41,938 nucleotides of DNA from NIOZ-UU35 sp964344175. GTDB taxonomy: Bacteria > Chloroflexota > Anaerolineae > Anaerolineales > UBA11858. Position numbers and translations under genes: made by a program. How positions within the stretch are numbered: the stretch's first letter is position 1; each line of letters begins with the position of its first letter. Positions 1 through 8,073 of this stretch are shown piece by piece. The stretch is taken from positions 1-41,938 of the forward strand of contig CAYFMI010000034.1 in assembly GCA_964344175.1 (NCBI GenBank). The letters are read 5' to 3'. The notes beneath the pieces are model-generated. The model was not told where the DNA came from and made no database searches. It saw only the letters and a program-made list of their open reading frames with translations.

Positions 1-94
1 GTTTGATGCCGTGTGTTATTCAACTTGAAAGGTTCCGTTTGGATAAAGTCTAGCTAAGAATCTATCCGAAAAATGCTCTTGGCAGGTAAGAAAC

Positions 95-112
95 CAGCCC
101 TACGTAGGGCTG
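95..112. repeat. 18-nt perfect palindrome upstream of the diguanylate cyclase
   Basis: The 18 bases form a perfect inverted repeat with nine-base arms and no spacer. It could be the terminator of a gene lying left of the window, or an operator for the gene that follows. No long T-run follows it on either strand, so terminator function is weakly supported. Nothing else recognisable lies in the first 158 bases. Confidence 0.4.
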
Positions 113-200
113 ATTTCCATATCTGCCGATTATTTTCAGATACGCCTAATGATAAGTCTTGATGCTTTTTATGCGAGGCTTGCATTCCGGAAAATTCTTT

Positions 201-3185
201 ATGAAGCAATGGGTTTTAGATGATCCTACCGTTTCTCGTTCGTATCTGGAAATTTCACCAGATGCCCTTTTGATTGTCGGTGAGAGCGGAAAAATTTTGG
301 ATCTCAACCGTAAAGCTGAAGCTTTGTTTAACTATCCGCGCGTTGAGTTAGTGGGGCAATCGATCGAAGTGCTCGTTCCGGACCATTTGAAGGCGCCCCA
401 TACCGGTTTTCGAAAAGAATATATGGTATCGCCAGAAAACCGGATGATGAATTCTGTTCAGCGGTTCAGTGCTAAACAAAAGGACGGGGCTTTGTTTAGT
501 GCCGAAATTTCACTCCATCCTGTGGAAGCCAGGGATGGGGTGGTTGTCTTAGCTTCCGTACGCGATGTGACCGATTGGGCGAAAACGCAGTATACCCTTG
601 CTGAAAAAGTAACGCAATTGGAGGCGTTGCATGACATCGGAATTGCCATCTCTTCGACGCAAGATCTCGAATCCCTTCTAAATTTAATTGTTGAGCAGGC
701 CGTTAATCTTGTTGGCGCGAGCAGTTGCTCGGTGCTTATGCCCGAAAGTGAATCGGGTGAGTTGGTGTTTCTGGCGTCTGTAGATAATATTGTGGGCATG
801 CGTGTTCCTCGCGGCATGGGGGTTGTTTCGCGGGTTTTGAAGAGTGGAAAACCCGAAATTGTGAATAATGTTGCCTCAGATCCCGATCATTACACATCTA
901 TCGATGCAAATACCCATATCTCTGTGACATCGCTATTGGCAGTTCCATTGCTTACTATGGGAAAAACAATAGGTGTTCTGACAGCCGTTAATAAGAAAGA
1001 AGGCAATTTTGTACAAGCTGATTGTGACATGCTGATGACTTTAGCAAGTCACGCGGCAGTATCCATTCAACGCTCGCGTTTGTATGAACAAGTTCAACGC
1101 CATGCAGAAGAATTAGAAGCACAAGTCGATCAGCGCACAGTAGCCCTGCGTGAATCAGAAACGTTACTAAAACAGCGCAACCTGGAATTGAACCGCCTTT
1201 ATCGGGCTTCAGAAACTTTGTATTTCAGCCAGGTGCCAGCTGTTGAACATTTAGCTCAAAAAATAGTGGGCATTATTCTGGCTGAATTCGGGCAGTCGAA
1301 CTGTAGCTTGCTCCTTACAGATGAGCATTCAAGCGAGTTGCAGCGCATCGCGGTTTTAGGGCCTTATGCCGATGAAGTGTCGCAAGGAAAGCTGCATCTT
1401 GACGGCCCTGGGTTAGTTCCGCGTGTTTTTCGTTTAGGCGAAATCATCAATGTGCCAGATGTCCGTAAAAACCCCGATTATGTGCCCAACTGGAAAGCCG
1501 CCCGGTCGGAATTAGCCATTCCCCTCAAAGTGGGTGATCGGGTGATTGGGGTCATTGATGTCCAAAGTAAAGACATTAACGCCTTTGGGGAAAATGATGA
1601 GCGTCTAATGTCGATCTTTGCAGAGCGGGCGGCAATGGCCCTGGAAAATGCACGTCTCTTCGAGGCAGAACGCCGCCGTCGAGACGAAGCCGAAACTCTC
1701 CGCCAGGCTGGCGCTGTCATTGCTGCTACTCTGCAGCAAGGTGAGGCAATTCGGCGCATTCTGATTGAGCTAGAGCGCGTCGTGCCTTATGATAGCGCCT
1801 CTGTGCAGCTGGTTCGTGATGGCGCTCTAGAGATTGTGGGCGGGCGCGGATGGCACGATCCCTCGAAGGTCATCGGCGTACGATTCCCTATTCCGGGAGA
1901 TAACCCCAACACCGAGGTCATTCAGCAGCGCGCAGCCCTGATTATCGATGATACTCGCGATCACTTCCCGATATTTTTGCAAGCGCCTCATAACCATATA
2001 AAATCTTGGCTGGGTGCGCCTTTGGTTGTGCGTGGACGAGTTATTGGCATGCTGGCTGTAGATAGCTCCCAGGTACATTTTTACAATCATGAGCACATGC
2101 GCCTCGTGATGGCGTTTGCCGATCAAGTTGCTATTGCTATTGATAACACCCAGTTGTTCGAGCAAACGCAGAGGACCTTAGCAGAAACGCAGATCCTCTA
2201 TAAAATTGCCCGCTCTCTCATTCACACCGAAAGCCTCGAAGATTTGCTGGAGAGTGTTGTAGATCACGTGGCTGCCGATTTGCCCGCCGATCAGGTTGTC
2301 CTGATTACTTTCGACCTGACTGCTTGTGAGGTGACTCATTGTGTTATAAGTGGTAAAGGTATTCAGAATGCAATCATAGGAGATTTCGATCGCTTGTGGA
2401 ATGGTCTAAGCGGGTGGGTGCTGCGTGAACTTAGGCCAGTGCAATATTCAAAAGATGATGTGGGAAGGGGGGCTGACTACCTGTATGAGGAACAATGGCT
2501 TGAAGAGCAGGTTGGAGCAAGTGTCGTTGTACCGCTCATTTATCGTGAAAAAGCCTTTGGAACATTAACTGTGCTAAACCGACCCGACCAGGGTGATTTT
2601 TCACAGCACGATGTAAGCCTGTTAGAGACGATCGCCAATCAAGCTGCTATCGCGATTGAAAATGCCCGCTTGTTCGAAGAAATTCAATGGCTGGCGACTA
2701 CCGATAGTCTCACAGGGATCAATAACCGTCGCCGCCTTTTCGAATTGGGGCGCATCGAAATCGAACGAGCGCGGCGGTATGGGCATCCCCTTTCGGCTAT
2801 CATGCTCGATATTGACCATTTTAAGGCCATCAATGATACTCACGGGCACGGAGTCGGCGACCAGGTTTTGCACAGCCTGGCTCAAGAATGTTTGAAGAGT
2901 ATCCGCGAATTTGATGTGCTTGGACGTTATGGAGGGGAAGAGTTTGCCATTATTCTGCCCGAAACCTACCAAGAAGAAGCAGTTGTGACAGCTGAACGCT
3001 TGCGCCAATCTATTCAGAATACGCAAATAGAAACAACACAAGACACATTTGCTGTTACTATCAGTTTGGGAGTGGCCGAGATGACCGACGACATTCAGGA
3101 AGTCGCGGCAATGTTAGACCGTGCGGATTCGGCTCTGTACGCGGCTAAGCAGGCGGGGAGGAATTGCGTGCGGGTCAGTGACTGA
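201..3185 (+). CDS. PAS-GAF(x4)-GGDEF diguanylate cyclase
   Basis: Predicted soluble sensor that makes c-di-GMP from two GTP. Domains from the chosen start: PAS (about 14-124), GAF1 (142-295), a coiled coil (297-330), GAF2 (331-484), GAF3 (497-654), GAF4 (659-825) and GGDEF (830-993). The active-site motif is an intact GGEEF near residues 911-915. An RxxD (REFD) lies exactly five residues upstream, so the product-inhibition I-site is present. No membrane segment is visible. The ATG at 201 is preferred because GGA sits about nine bases upstream and the PAS begins soon after. An upstream TTG at 159 and ATGs at 162 and 171 are in frame but lack a clear ribosome site. The 3' end overlaps the convergent lipoprotein gene by 11 bases. 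The cyclase call is firm; the ligands are unknown. Confidence 0.95.
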   Translation: MKQWVLDDPTVSRSYLEISPDALLIVGESGKILDLNRKAEALFNYPRVELVGQSIEVLVPDHLKAPHTGFRKEYMVSPENRMMNSVQRFSAKQKDGALFSAEISLHPVEARDGVVVLASVRDVTDWAKTQYTLAEKVTQLEALHDIGIAISSTQDLESLLNLIVEQAVNLVGASSCSVLMPESESGELVFLASVDNIVGMRVPRGMGVVSRVLKSGKPEIVNNVASDPDHYTSIDANTHISVTSLLAVPLLTMGKTIGVLTAVNKKEGNFVQADCDMLMTLASHAAVSIQRSRLYEQVQRHAEELEAQVDQRTVALRESETLLKQRNLELNRLYRASETLYFSQVPAVEHLAQKIVGIILAEFGQSNCSLLLTDEHSSELQRIAVLGPYADEVSQGKLHLDGPGLVPRVFRLGEIINVPDVRKNPDYVPNWKAARSELAIPLKVGDRVIGVIDVQSKDINAFGENDERLMSIFAERAAMALENARLFEAERRRRDEAETLRQAGAVIAATLQQGEAIRRILIELERVVPYDSASVQLVRDGALEIVGGRGWHDPSKVIGVRFPIPGDNPNTEVIQQRAALIIDDTRDHFPIFLQAPHNHIKSWLGAPLVVRGRVIGMLAVDSSQVHFYNHEHMRLVMAFADQVAIAIDNTQLFEQTQRTLAETQILYKIARSLIHTESLEDLLESVVDHVAADLPADQVVLITFDLTACEVTHCVISGKGIQNAIIGDFDRLWNGLSGWVLRELRPVQYSKDDVGRGADYLYEEQWLEEQVGASVVVPLIYREKAFGTLTVLNRPDQGDFSQHDVSLLETIANQAAIAIENARLFEEIQWLATTDSLTGINNRRRLFELGRIEIERARRYGHPLSAIMLDIDHFKAINDTHGHGVGDQVLHSLAQECLKSIREFDVLGRYGGEEFAIILPETYQEEAVVTAERLRQSIQNTQIETTQDTFAVTISLGVAEMTDDIQEVAAMLDRADSALYAAKQAGRNCVRVSD

Positions 3186-4539
3186 GAATCTCGCCCCCTG
3201 AGTTTTGTGGAAGCCAAATGCGCAGCAGTCCATTTGCTAACCCAACCCCCAATGCTAATTTGTCGTTGTCTAGTGTGACGACTCCGATATTGGCGCTCAC
3301 GGTGTCTCCTAGAGGAACCGACCAGGCAATTTCTGCACCATTTGTTGTGCGGCGAACGGCGCCCAATTCTGTCAACGCCTGATTCGGCAACACCAATTCA
3401 ACCTGACCATCGCCGTCGAAATCTCCGGCAACGGCCATATCCAAATTGCGAGAGTTGATTAAATGCGATGTATATCCAGCGAGTTCGGCTACTTTTGCAA
3501 GCTGCCCATCACCAAACTGGAAAAACTCTACAATGCCTCCCAGGTGCGGGGTACGCACGGCGACCAGCTCCATCTCTCTCTGGGGGCCAAAGGGGGCTAT
3601 GGCAATCTGGTGTTGCCAACGGAAACCCTGCCCAATAGCTTCGCTGACAGCCAGTAGATTGCCGGTCTCATCATAGACCATCAATCGAGAGCCGAGGCGC
3701 GCATCGCTGGCGGTGACCACTATTTCTCGCTTATCATCTTCGTCCAAATCTGCCCAAATGGGGGCAATTCCCTCCAAGACCAGCCCATCGGGCATAGAAA
3801 TAGTTTGCACAATGTGGGGTTGGGCCATAGATTCAACCACAAGGATCGAGCTGGCCTCAATGGCATCGCCCAGCACCCCGTGAGGATAGCTATCGGTTGC
3901 ACCACTGAGAACCAATAATCGCCCGGTTTCATCGTGCACTATGCGTGCATCGGGGAGGGCGTCCGTCGCGATCACGAATTCGCCAACCTGCAATTTGCCA
4001 TCAAGATCAATCGTTGCTGCGATGTCGTCGATGAAGATTGGGTGTGTCAATGGGGATGCCTGGGGGATGGCCCCGATGACCAGCTCCAGGGTGTTGTTGT
4101 GCCAGGAAAGCAGCGGCGGAGTCTGGGGGTTGAGTTGATCGGGTGAAATGGCGATGGATTCTGCCCCCTGAGATGAGACGCGAAAAGCCTGCACACGACC
4201 ATCTTGCAAAACGACAGCCCAAAGGCTGGTACTACCATCGGGAAGAGCAGCCACCCAAGTGGGAGTCCCGTTCAGTGGAATATCGATAAAGGGCGCATCT
4301 GGCAGGTTGCCGCGCCCCTCAACCCAGCGATTCCCGTCTATATTGTGATGCGTGTAGCCAAACTGTGCTGCCTGGGCAGTTGCTTCTTCAGTCTCAGGCA
4401 GGGATGTTGGTTGCTGGGTTGGGGCTGCCGTCGTTAATGTGGCCGATGTTGTTGGGCTGGATGTTGGGAGTGATGACGGTTGACAGCTTGTGCAAATTGC
4501 CAGGGCAGCGATTGCCAGGGGGATATTATTTTTCATCAT
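3175..4539 (-). CDS. FG-GAP/VCBS-like repeat lipoprotein
   Basis: Predicted exported lipoprotein of about 455 residues. From the ATG at 4539 (or 4536) the product starts with MKNN and a short hydrophobic segment ending in a lipobox-like CTSC, followed by a Ser/Thr/Pro-rich linker of about 40 residues. The rest is beta-rich with acidic Asp-rich loops such as DLDEDDKREIV and DFDGDGQVELV, typical of calcium-binding FG-GAP/VCBS propeller blades. The open frame runs further upstream to 4608, but that stretch carries no signal peptide and lies inside the preceding gene. The chosen start overlaps the end of the NTF2-fold gene by 14 bases, so the two are probably translationally coupled. Exact function is unknown; a cell-surface binding protein is likely. 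Confidence 0.8.
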   Translation of the reverse strand: MMKNNIPLAIAALAICTSCQPSSLPTSSPTTSATLTTAAPTQQPTSLPETEEATAQAAQFGYTHHNIDGNRWVEGRGNLPDAPFIDIPLNGTPTWVAALPDGSTSLWAVVLQDGRVQAFRVSSQGAESIAISPDQLNPQTPPLLSWHNNTLELVIGAIPQASPLTHPIFIDDIAATIDLDGKLQVGEFVIATDALPDARIVHDETGRLLVLSGATDSYPHGVLGDAIEASSILVVESMAQPHIVQTISMPDGLVLEGIAPIWADLDEDDKREIVVTASDARLGSRLMVYDETGNLLAVSEAIGQGFRWQHQIAIAPFGPQREMELVAVRTPHLGGIVEFFQFGDGQLAKVAELAGYTSHLINSRNLDMAVAGDFDGDGQVELVLPNQALTELGAVRRTTNGAEIAWSVPLGDTVSANIGVVTLDNDKLALGVGLANGLLRIWLPQNSGGEILSH

Positions 4540-4984
4540 TTGAGGGCGACATGTGGGGAGCATGCCAGGCCGGAGATTTATGCACGTGCACAACCTGCCA
4601 CGCACCATTGATTTTGACCATCACCCGGCTCTCATTGTGTGCAGCGACTTTGACGCCATTTTCAAGGCCGCTACTCAATAGCAGGGTGTAACTGGCAATG
4701 GCCGTATCGCCATAGCGCTGGATGTGCAGGTTTGCGAGATCAAAGCGGGTGGTGGGGTGCTCGGTTTGCATCCCTGCCTCAGATCCAAAGACCGTGCCGC
4801 GGCGTTCGTTTTCGGTCATCATAAAATCATGGAAAGGCAGCCCGTCAATGCGGTGCGGAGTTACCCACCATTCATAGAGCGTCAACTCGGGGCTGGTACT
4901 GTTGTGATACCCCTGGATGTCATTCTTCATGATGCTTTGTAAGTGACCTTCAAGAAAAGCAAGAATTTCAGGATCCTGTGACAT
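4526..4984 (-). CDS. NTF2/SnoaL-fold protein, CaMKII-association-domain-like
   Basis: A 152-residue protein of the NTF2-like fold. The C-terminal pattern, an ESRVMVKINGAWQVVHVH stretch followed by KSP, matches the conserved end of the CaMKII-association-domain/DUF4440 branch, where a strand carrying W..VH.H closes the cone. The N-terminal helix (ILAFLEGHLQSIMKND) also fits. Such proteins form dimers or larger rings with a pocket that may bind small molecules; most bacterial members have no known role. It starts 15 bases after the MazG-like gene and runs into the lipoprotein gene, so it belongs to the same small operon. Function beyond the fold is not assigned. Confidence 0.8.
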   Translation of the reverse strand: MSQDPEILAFLEGHLQSIMKNDIQGYHNSTSPELTLYEWWVTPHRIDGLPFHDFMMTENERRGTVFGSEAGMQTEHPTTRFDLANLHIQRYGDTAIASYTLLLSSGLENGVKVAAHNESRVMVKINGAWQVVHVHKSPAWHAPHMSPSNDEK

Positions 4985-4999
4985 GAAGAGTATCTCCGG

Positions 5000-5335
5000 T
5001 TATTTCTCGCGGTTAATGCTGCGTTCCTGGCTGAACCCTTGCGGGTAGCGTTGGCGTAATTTCTCGACATTGTCATTGCCAATATCACCGAGTTGGATGC
5101 CGATAGCGGTGGCTGCTTCGGCAATATACCACAGCACGTCACCGAGTTCTTCGGCCAGTGTTTCGGTGGGAATGTCGTGCCCGTGGGCAGTCAGTTTTTT
5201 GACCATGTTGGCGAATTCTCCGGCTTCACCGGCCAGGCCCAGCGCGGCAATAATCAGGCGGCGTTCGCCATTCCCTCCGGCTCCGGAGGTGCGGGATGCG
5301 TATTCCTGGTATTCGTTGAGGGTGAGTTTACTCAT
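5000..5335 (-). CDS. MazG-like nucleotide pyrophosphohydrolase
   Basis: A 111-residue single-domain all-alpha NTP pyrophosphohydrolase. The metal-binding signature is clear: EAGE in the first helix pair and EELGD (EELGDVLWYIAEA) in the second, together the ExxE...ExxD pattern of the family. These enzymes cut NTPs or dNTPs to the monophosphate and pyrophosphate and usually remove abnormal nucleotides. The length fits the short MazG-like group, not the two-domain MazG. It lies 22 bases after the HD hydrolase gene and 15 bases before the NTF2-fold gene in the same direction, suggesting co-expression and a nucleotide housekeeping or alarmone theme. Substrate cannot be read from sequence. Confidence 0.9.
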   Translation of the reverse strand: MSKLTLNEYQEYASRTSGAGGNGERRLIIAALGLAGEAGEFANMVKKLTAHGHDIPTETLAEELGDVLWYIAEAATAIGIQLGDIGNDNVEKLRQRYPQGFSQERSINREK

Positions 5336-5357
5336 AAAGCAGGCAGTCTTTCTGTGA

Positions 5358-5936
5358 TTAGGCTAAGTTTTCGATTTCGGTCACCACGCGCTCGAATTCG
5401 TGCATCAGGGCGCGATTATTCTCTGAGGCTTGGAAGGCATCCAGCAGGGCGCGGTAATACCACAACGTGCCGTCTTTGCCGCCGCGGAATTTCTTCCAAA
5501 TCGTATCCCCGCTTTGTTGCAGGTCGCGCAAAATGGAACGGGAATTATGGACTTTGTCGGCTAATGATACCAGACGCGCTTCGGGGGTGGCCTGCCCCAG
5601 ATGGGCAATATAATTCTCTTTACGTTTCTTCCAGGCCGGTTTGGGGTCATGGTAGGCATCGGTACAACTGTCTACAATTTCGGCGACCTGTTCCCCAAAG
5701 CGGCGACGGATTTCGGCCAGCATTTCTAAACCGCCCTGATCTTCTACGGCGTCATGTAGCAGCGCGGCAATGGCAGCATCTTCGCTGCCACCGGCTTCGA
5801 TAACCAACGCGGTTACGCTGAGGAGATGGGCAACGTAAGGAACTTCGCTTTTTTTGCGAGTTTGCCGGGCGTGCGTTTGCGCCGTAAAGACTAAGGCTTC
5901 CTCAAAGCGGGAAGTAAGTTTGGGTGATGATTTCAT
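5358..5936 (-). CDS. HD-domain phosphohydrolase, Mesh1/SpoT-hydrolase-like (candidate small alarmone hydrolase)
   Basis: About 192 residues from the ATG at 5936; a GTG at 5963 is a possible longer start. The fold is a stand-alone HD domain with the motif order of the SpoT/Mesh1 hydrolase branch: a PYVAHLL segment, then LLHDAVED (HD and ED motifs), then LADKVHNSRSIL. All metal and nucleotide ligands expected for (p)ppGpp 3'-pyrophosphohydrolase activity appear present. There is no synthetase, TGS or ACT domain, so a small alarmone hydrolase is the best reading. Automatic pipelines often call such genes bifunctional RelA/SpoT, which would be wrong here. The C-terminal 60 residues (WYYRALLDAFQ onward) are less typical. 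It heads the HD-MazG-NTF2-lipoprotein set, downstream of a palindrome at 5974-6000. Confidence 0.85.
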   Translation of the reverse strand: MKSSPKLTSRFEEALVFTAQTHARQTRKKSEVPYVAHLLSVTALVIEAGGSEDAAIAALLHDAVEDQGGLEMLAEIRRRFGEQVAEIVDSCTDAYHDPKPAWKKRKENYIAHLGQATPEARLVSLADKVHNSRSILRDLQQSGDTIWKKFRGGKDGTLWYYRALLDAFQASENNRALMHEFERVVTEIENLA

Positions 5937-5973
5937 AGCGGTTTTTGGCCGAACGAGTATCACTGCTGATAGA

Positions 5974-6000
5974 GATAAGTCCCCAGCCTGGGGACTTATC
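5974..6000. repeat. 27-nt perfect inverted repeat between the nmrA-like and HD genes
   Basis: Two 13-base arms are perfectly complementary around a single central base, with a CCCC/GGGG core. It lies just upstream of the HD gene on the minus strand and about 130 bases after the NmrA-like stop. As RNA it would make a strong hairpin, but no T-run follows, so it may be a processing site, weak terminator or operator. Confidence 0.6.
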
Positions 6001-6129
6001 GGTTTGGCATATTATAACCAAAGTTAGGGAGTAGTGCGCAAAATTTGACGATAGCGTGCAGAAGCAAGCTGCTGCTATCCAGGGAGCTAAACATTATGGC
6101 AGCCGTTTGGCAATGCGATTGCCCGGCCT

Positions 6130-7041
6130 TTAGCGGTAGTGCCGATGCAACTCCGAAGCATATTCTTGCCCGATGGTCTTTGCGTTGGCGCGCAGCCAGT
6201 CTGCGAGTGAGGTTGTGCCGGTGGGCGACTCAGATGAGATGAGTAAATCGGCCATCAGGCCGGCGATTTCTTGTTCGGTCAGGACGACATCGTTGACGAG
6301 CAGGCCGATGATGCGGGAAAGGGCCAGCGCGATCTTTGGGGGTAGATGAATCAATCGGGCACGGCTGCCCACCACCGAGTGTATCTGTTCCACCAATGTG
6401 CTGAAGGTGTAAATCTCTGGGCCGACAGCATCTACAATCATATTTTCATCGGATTTCCTTACATCCACCGCCAGTTTTGCCATATCTTCAACAAATATGG
6501 GCTGCAAGCGGTAGTCTCCCGCGCCGGGGATGGCGAAGGCAGGGAAGCGTCGCAGTAGGTGGGCGATGTTGTTGATGAGAATATCTTCATTGCCGAAAAT
6601 TACTGTTGGGCGCAAGATGGCATAGGATAACCCGGAAGCTTTGATGTCTTCTTCAAGTTGGGCCTTGCCGCGAAAATAGGGCAGGGGCGAGTCGAGGGCA
6701 GGGTTGGTGATGCTGACGTGAACGAGACGGCGCACCCCGGCATTTTTTGCCGCGGCGATCAGGGTGCGCGTATTCGTCACGGCGCGCTCGAAGGTCTTAC
6801 TGCCATGATCAAAACGCACCCAGTAGGTGTTGAAAAGCGTATCCACGCCGCGCAACGATTCGCTGAGGGCTTGAGGATCCTCAAAGTTGAAGGCATAGGC
6901 TTTGACCTGCCCGTTGAATGGGTTGGGGCGGTCGGGGCTGCCCGTGATGGTGATCACCTGCTTGCCCTGAGTGAGCAAGCGGCGGGTGATGTATTTTCCG
7001 GTATAACTGAAAGCCCCGGTAACAGCATGAATTATGGACAT
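6130..7041 (-). CDS. NmrA-like NAD(P)-binding oxidoreductase/epimerase-family protein
   Basis: A 303-residue atypical short-chain dehydrogenase. The N-terminus has a Rossmann beta-alpha-beta with the modified glycine motif VTGAFSYTGKYI (TGxxGxxG with Ser and Tyr substitutions), as in NmrA/NDUFA9-like proteins. A DTLFNTYW segment, RLVHVSITNP and an LRPTVIFG segment follow the family plan. The classical YxxxK catalytic pair is not evident, so the protein may be a redox sensor or a binding protein and not an active dehydrogenase. Its ATG overlaps the stop of the preceding small membrane protein gene (TAATG), indicating translational coupling in an operon led by the GbsR-type regulator. Confidence 0.85.
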   Translation of the reverse strand: MSIIHAVTGAFSYTGKYITRRLLTQGKQVITITGSPDRPNPFNGQVKAYAFNFEDPQALSESLRGVDTLFNTYWVRFDHGSKTFERAVTNTRTLIAAAKNAGVRRLVHVSITNPALDSPLPYFRGKAQLEEDIKASGLSYAILRPTVIFGNEDILINNIAHLLRRFPAFAIPGAGDYRLQPIFVEDMAKLAVDVRKSDENMIVDAVGPEIYTFSTLVEQIHSVVGSRARLIHLPPKIALALSRIIGLLVNDVVLTEQEIAGLMADLLISSESPTGTTSLADWLRANAKTIGQEYASELHRHYR

Positions 7042-7403
7042 TAGGATCTCCTATAAAATGTTGCCAGACGGCTGCCAAACATGCCCAGCATGGTTGTAAT
7101 AAAAATGCCCGGTAGTGTTTGCCAGCGCGGGCCAAAAAGATAGATGCAACTCAGTGTTCCCCAGAAACACCCAAAAATCAGACCGGCTGTATCCGGCTGA
7201 GATTTTGCGAGCAGGCCGGTGATGCTGCCACCTGCAATGAAGGCCAGTGCCGCCGCGCCGAGGGCGGTCAGGGTTTTGTAGTAGCGGCTATTGCCAAGTT
7301 GCCACGCCAGGCCCAACGTCAGGCCGAAAATGGCAAGTGCACAAAACCAGCTTGTGAGAAATACGGCCAGCTTTCTTGTGAGATGATGACTGCTCTTCAT
7401 CAC
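7041..7403 (-). CDS. Small four-helix membrane protein, unknown function
   Basis: A 120-residue hydrophobic protein with four likely transmembrane helices (about residues 10-33, 43-64, 70-90 and 95-113) and short polar loops. It is not recognised as a named family. The start overlaps the end of the gbsR-like gene by four bases (ATGA) and its stop overlaps the start of the NmrA-like gene, so the three are tightly coupled. Regulator, membrane protein and oxidoreductase together suggest a small stress- or compound-responsive unit, but this is only context. Confidence 0.75.
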   Translation of the reverse strand: MMKSSHHLTRKLAVFLTSWFCALAIFGLTLGLAWQLGNSRYYKTLTALGAAALAFIAGGSITGLLAKSQPDTAGLIFGCFWGTLSCIYLFGPRWQTLPGIFITTMLGMFGSRLATFYRRS

Positions 7404-7945
7404 TCACCTGATGAGAGGTCGTTGCCGAATAGTCGCTGAAATGCCCCAATGCGGAATTCATCCAGCGCCAGCACCGCGGCGACAAGGTTGTCGAGCGAAG
7501 CAAAGAAACGTTGCATGTTGCTCAAACGTTTTTGGTAAAAGGCGGCCAATTCCATTTCTTCGGGTGTAATCTCCGGCGATTGGGCCAGCTCCAGGCTGTG
7601 ACCCACTGTTTGGATGGCGGTGTCGAATTCTAGTTTTTCGCGCTCGCGCAATATTCCCTTGATGATTTTCCAGAAATCGGTCTCAGCAGTGTAGTAGTCT
7701 TTGCGGTCGCCGATGCGAATGTGTTTATGCACCATGCCCAGGCGTTCAAGTTGACGCACATTGGTACTGACAGCGCCTTTGCTGACCCCGGCTTGCTCAA
7801 CCAAATCATCGAGGGTGAGGGCATTGGGGGAGAGATAAATCGCACCGTAGATGGCGCCCATAGCCCGTGGAAAGCCCCAAAAGCGGCTGATGCGGCTCAT
7901 CCCTTGAATGAAATTCTGTCGTGCAGTTAGAAGTGGATTCGTCAT
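7400..7945 (-). CDS. GbsR/MarR-type transcriptional regulator
   Basis: A 181-residue winged-helix protein. The N-terminal half matches the GbsR group: an amphipathic start (ISRFWGFPRAMGAIYGAIYL), then a helix-turn-helix (LTLDDLVEQAGVSKGAVSTNV) and a wing (IRIGDRKDYYTAE). The C-terminal half is helical and probably forms the dimer interface. Family members repress osmoprotectant or other uptake genes and may sense small ligands such as choline; the ligand here is unknown. It is first in its operon. An inverted repeat within the likely promoter, just upstream, fits autoregulation. Confidence 0.88.
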   Translation of the reverse strand: MTNPLLTARQNFIQGMSRISRFWGFPRAMGAIYGAIYLSPNALTLDDLVEQAGVSKGAVSTNVRQLERLGMVHKHIRIGDRKDYYTAETDFWKIIKGILREREKLEFDTAIQTVGHSLELAQSPEITPEEMELAAFYQKRLSNMQRFFASLDNLVAAVLALDEFRIGAFQRLFGNDLSSGE

Positions 7946-7961
7946 GTTTTGTCTCGTTGTG

Positions 7962-7989
7962 ATAGTATGTTTAGAATGAACTAAATAAA
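7962..7989 (-). promoter_or_regulatory. Candidate promoter with operator for the GbsR-type operon
   Basis: Reading the minus strand, TTTATT (7984-7989) and TACTAT (7962-7967) are spaced by 16 bases, a plausible -35/-10 pair. The spacer contains the inverted repeat TTTAG/CTAAA (7970-7974 and 7981-7985, six bases apart). A repressor bound there would block the promoter. The boxes are imperfect, so this is suggestive only. Confidence 0.35.
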
Positions 7990-8073
7990 ATATATCAAAA
8001 AAATTCTTATTGTCAAGTTCTCAGCATTATTGGTTCGGGTTCTTTGAACTGCATAAGCTCTAGGATATTGCTG

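Noticed and set aside
5093..5803. 236-residue plus-strand frame opposite the MazG-like and HD genes
   Set aside because: Both genes beneath it have clear catalytic motifs, while this frame has none.
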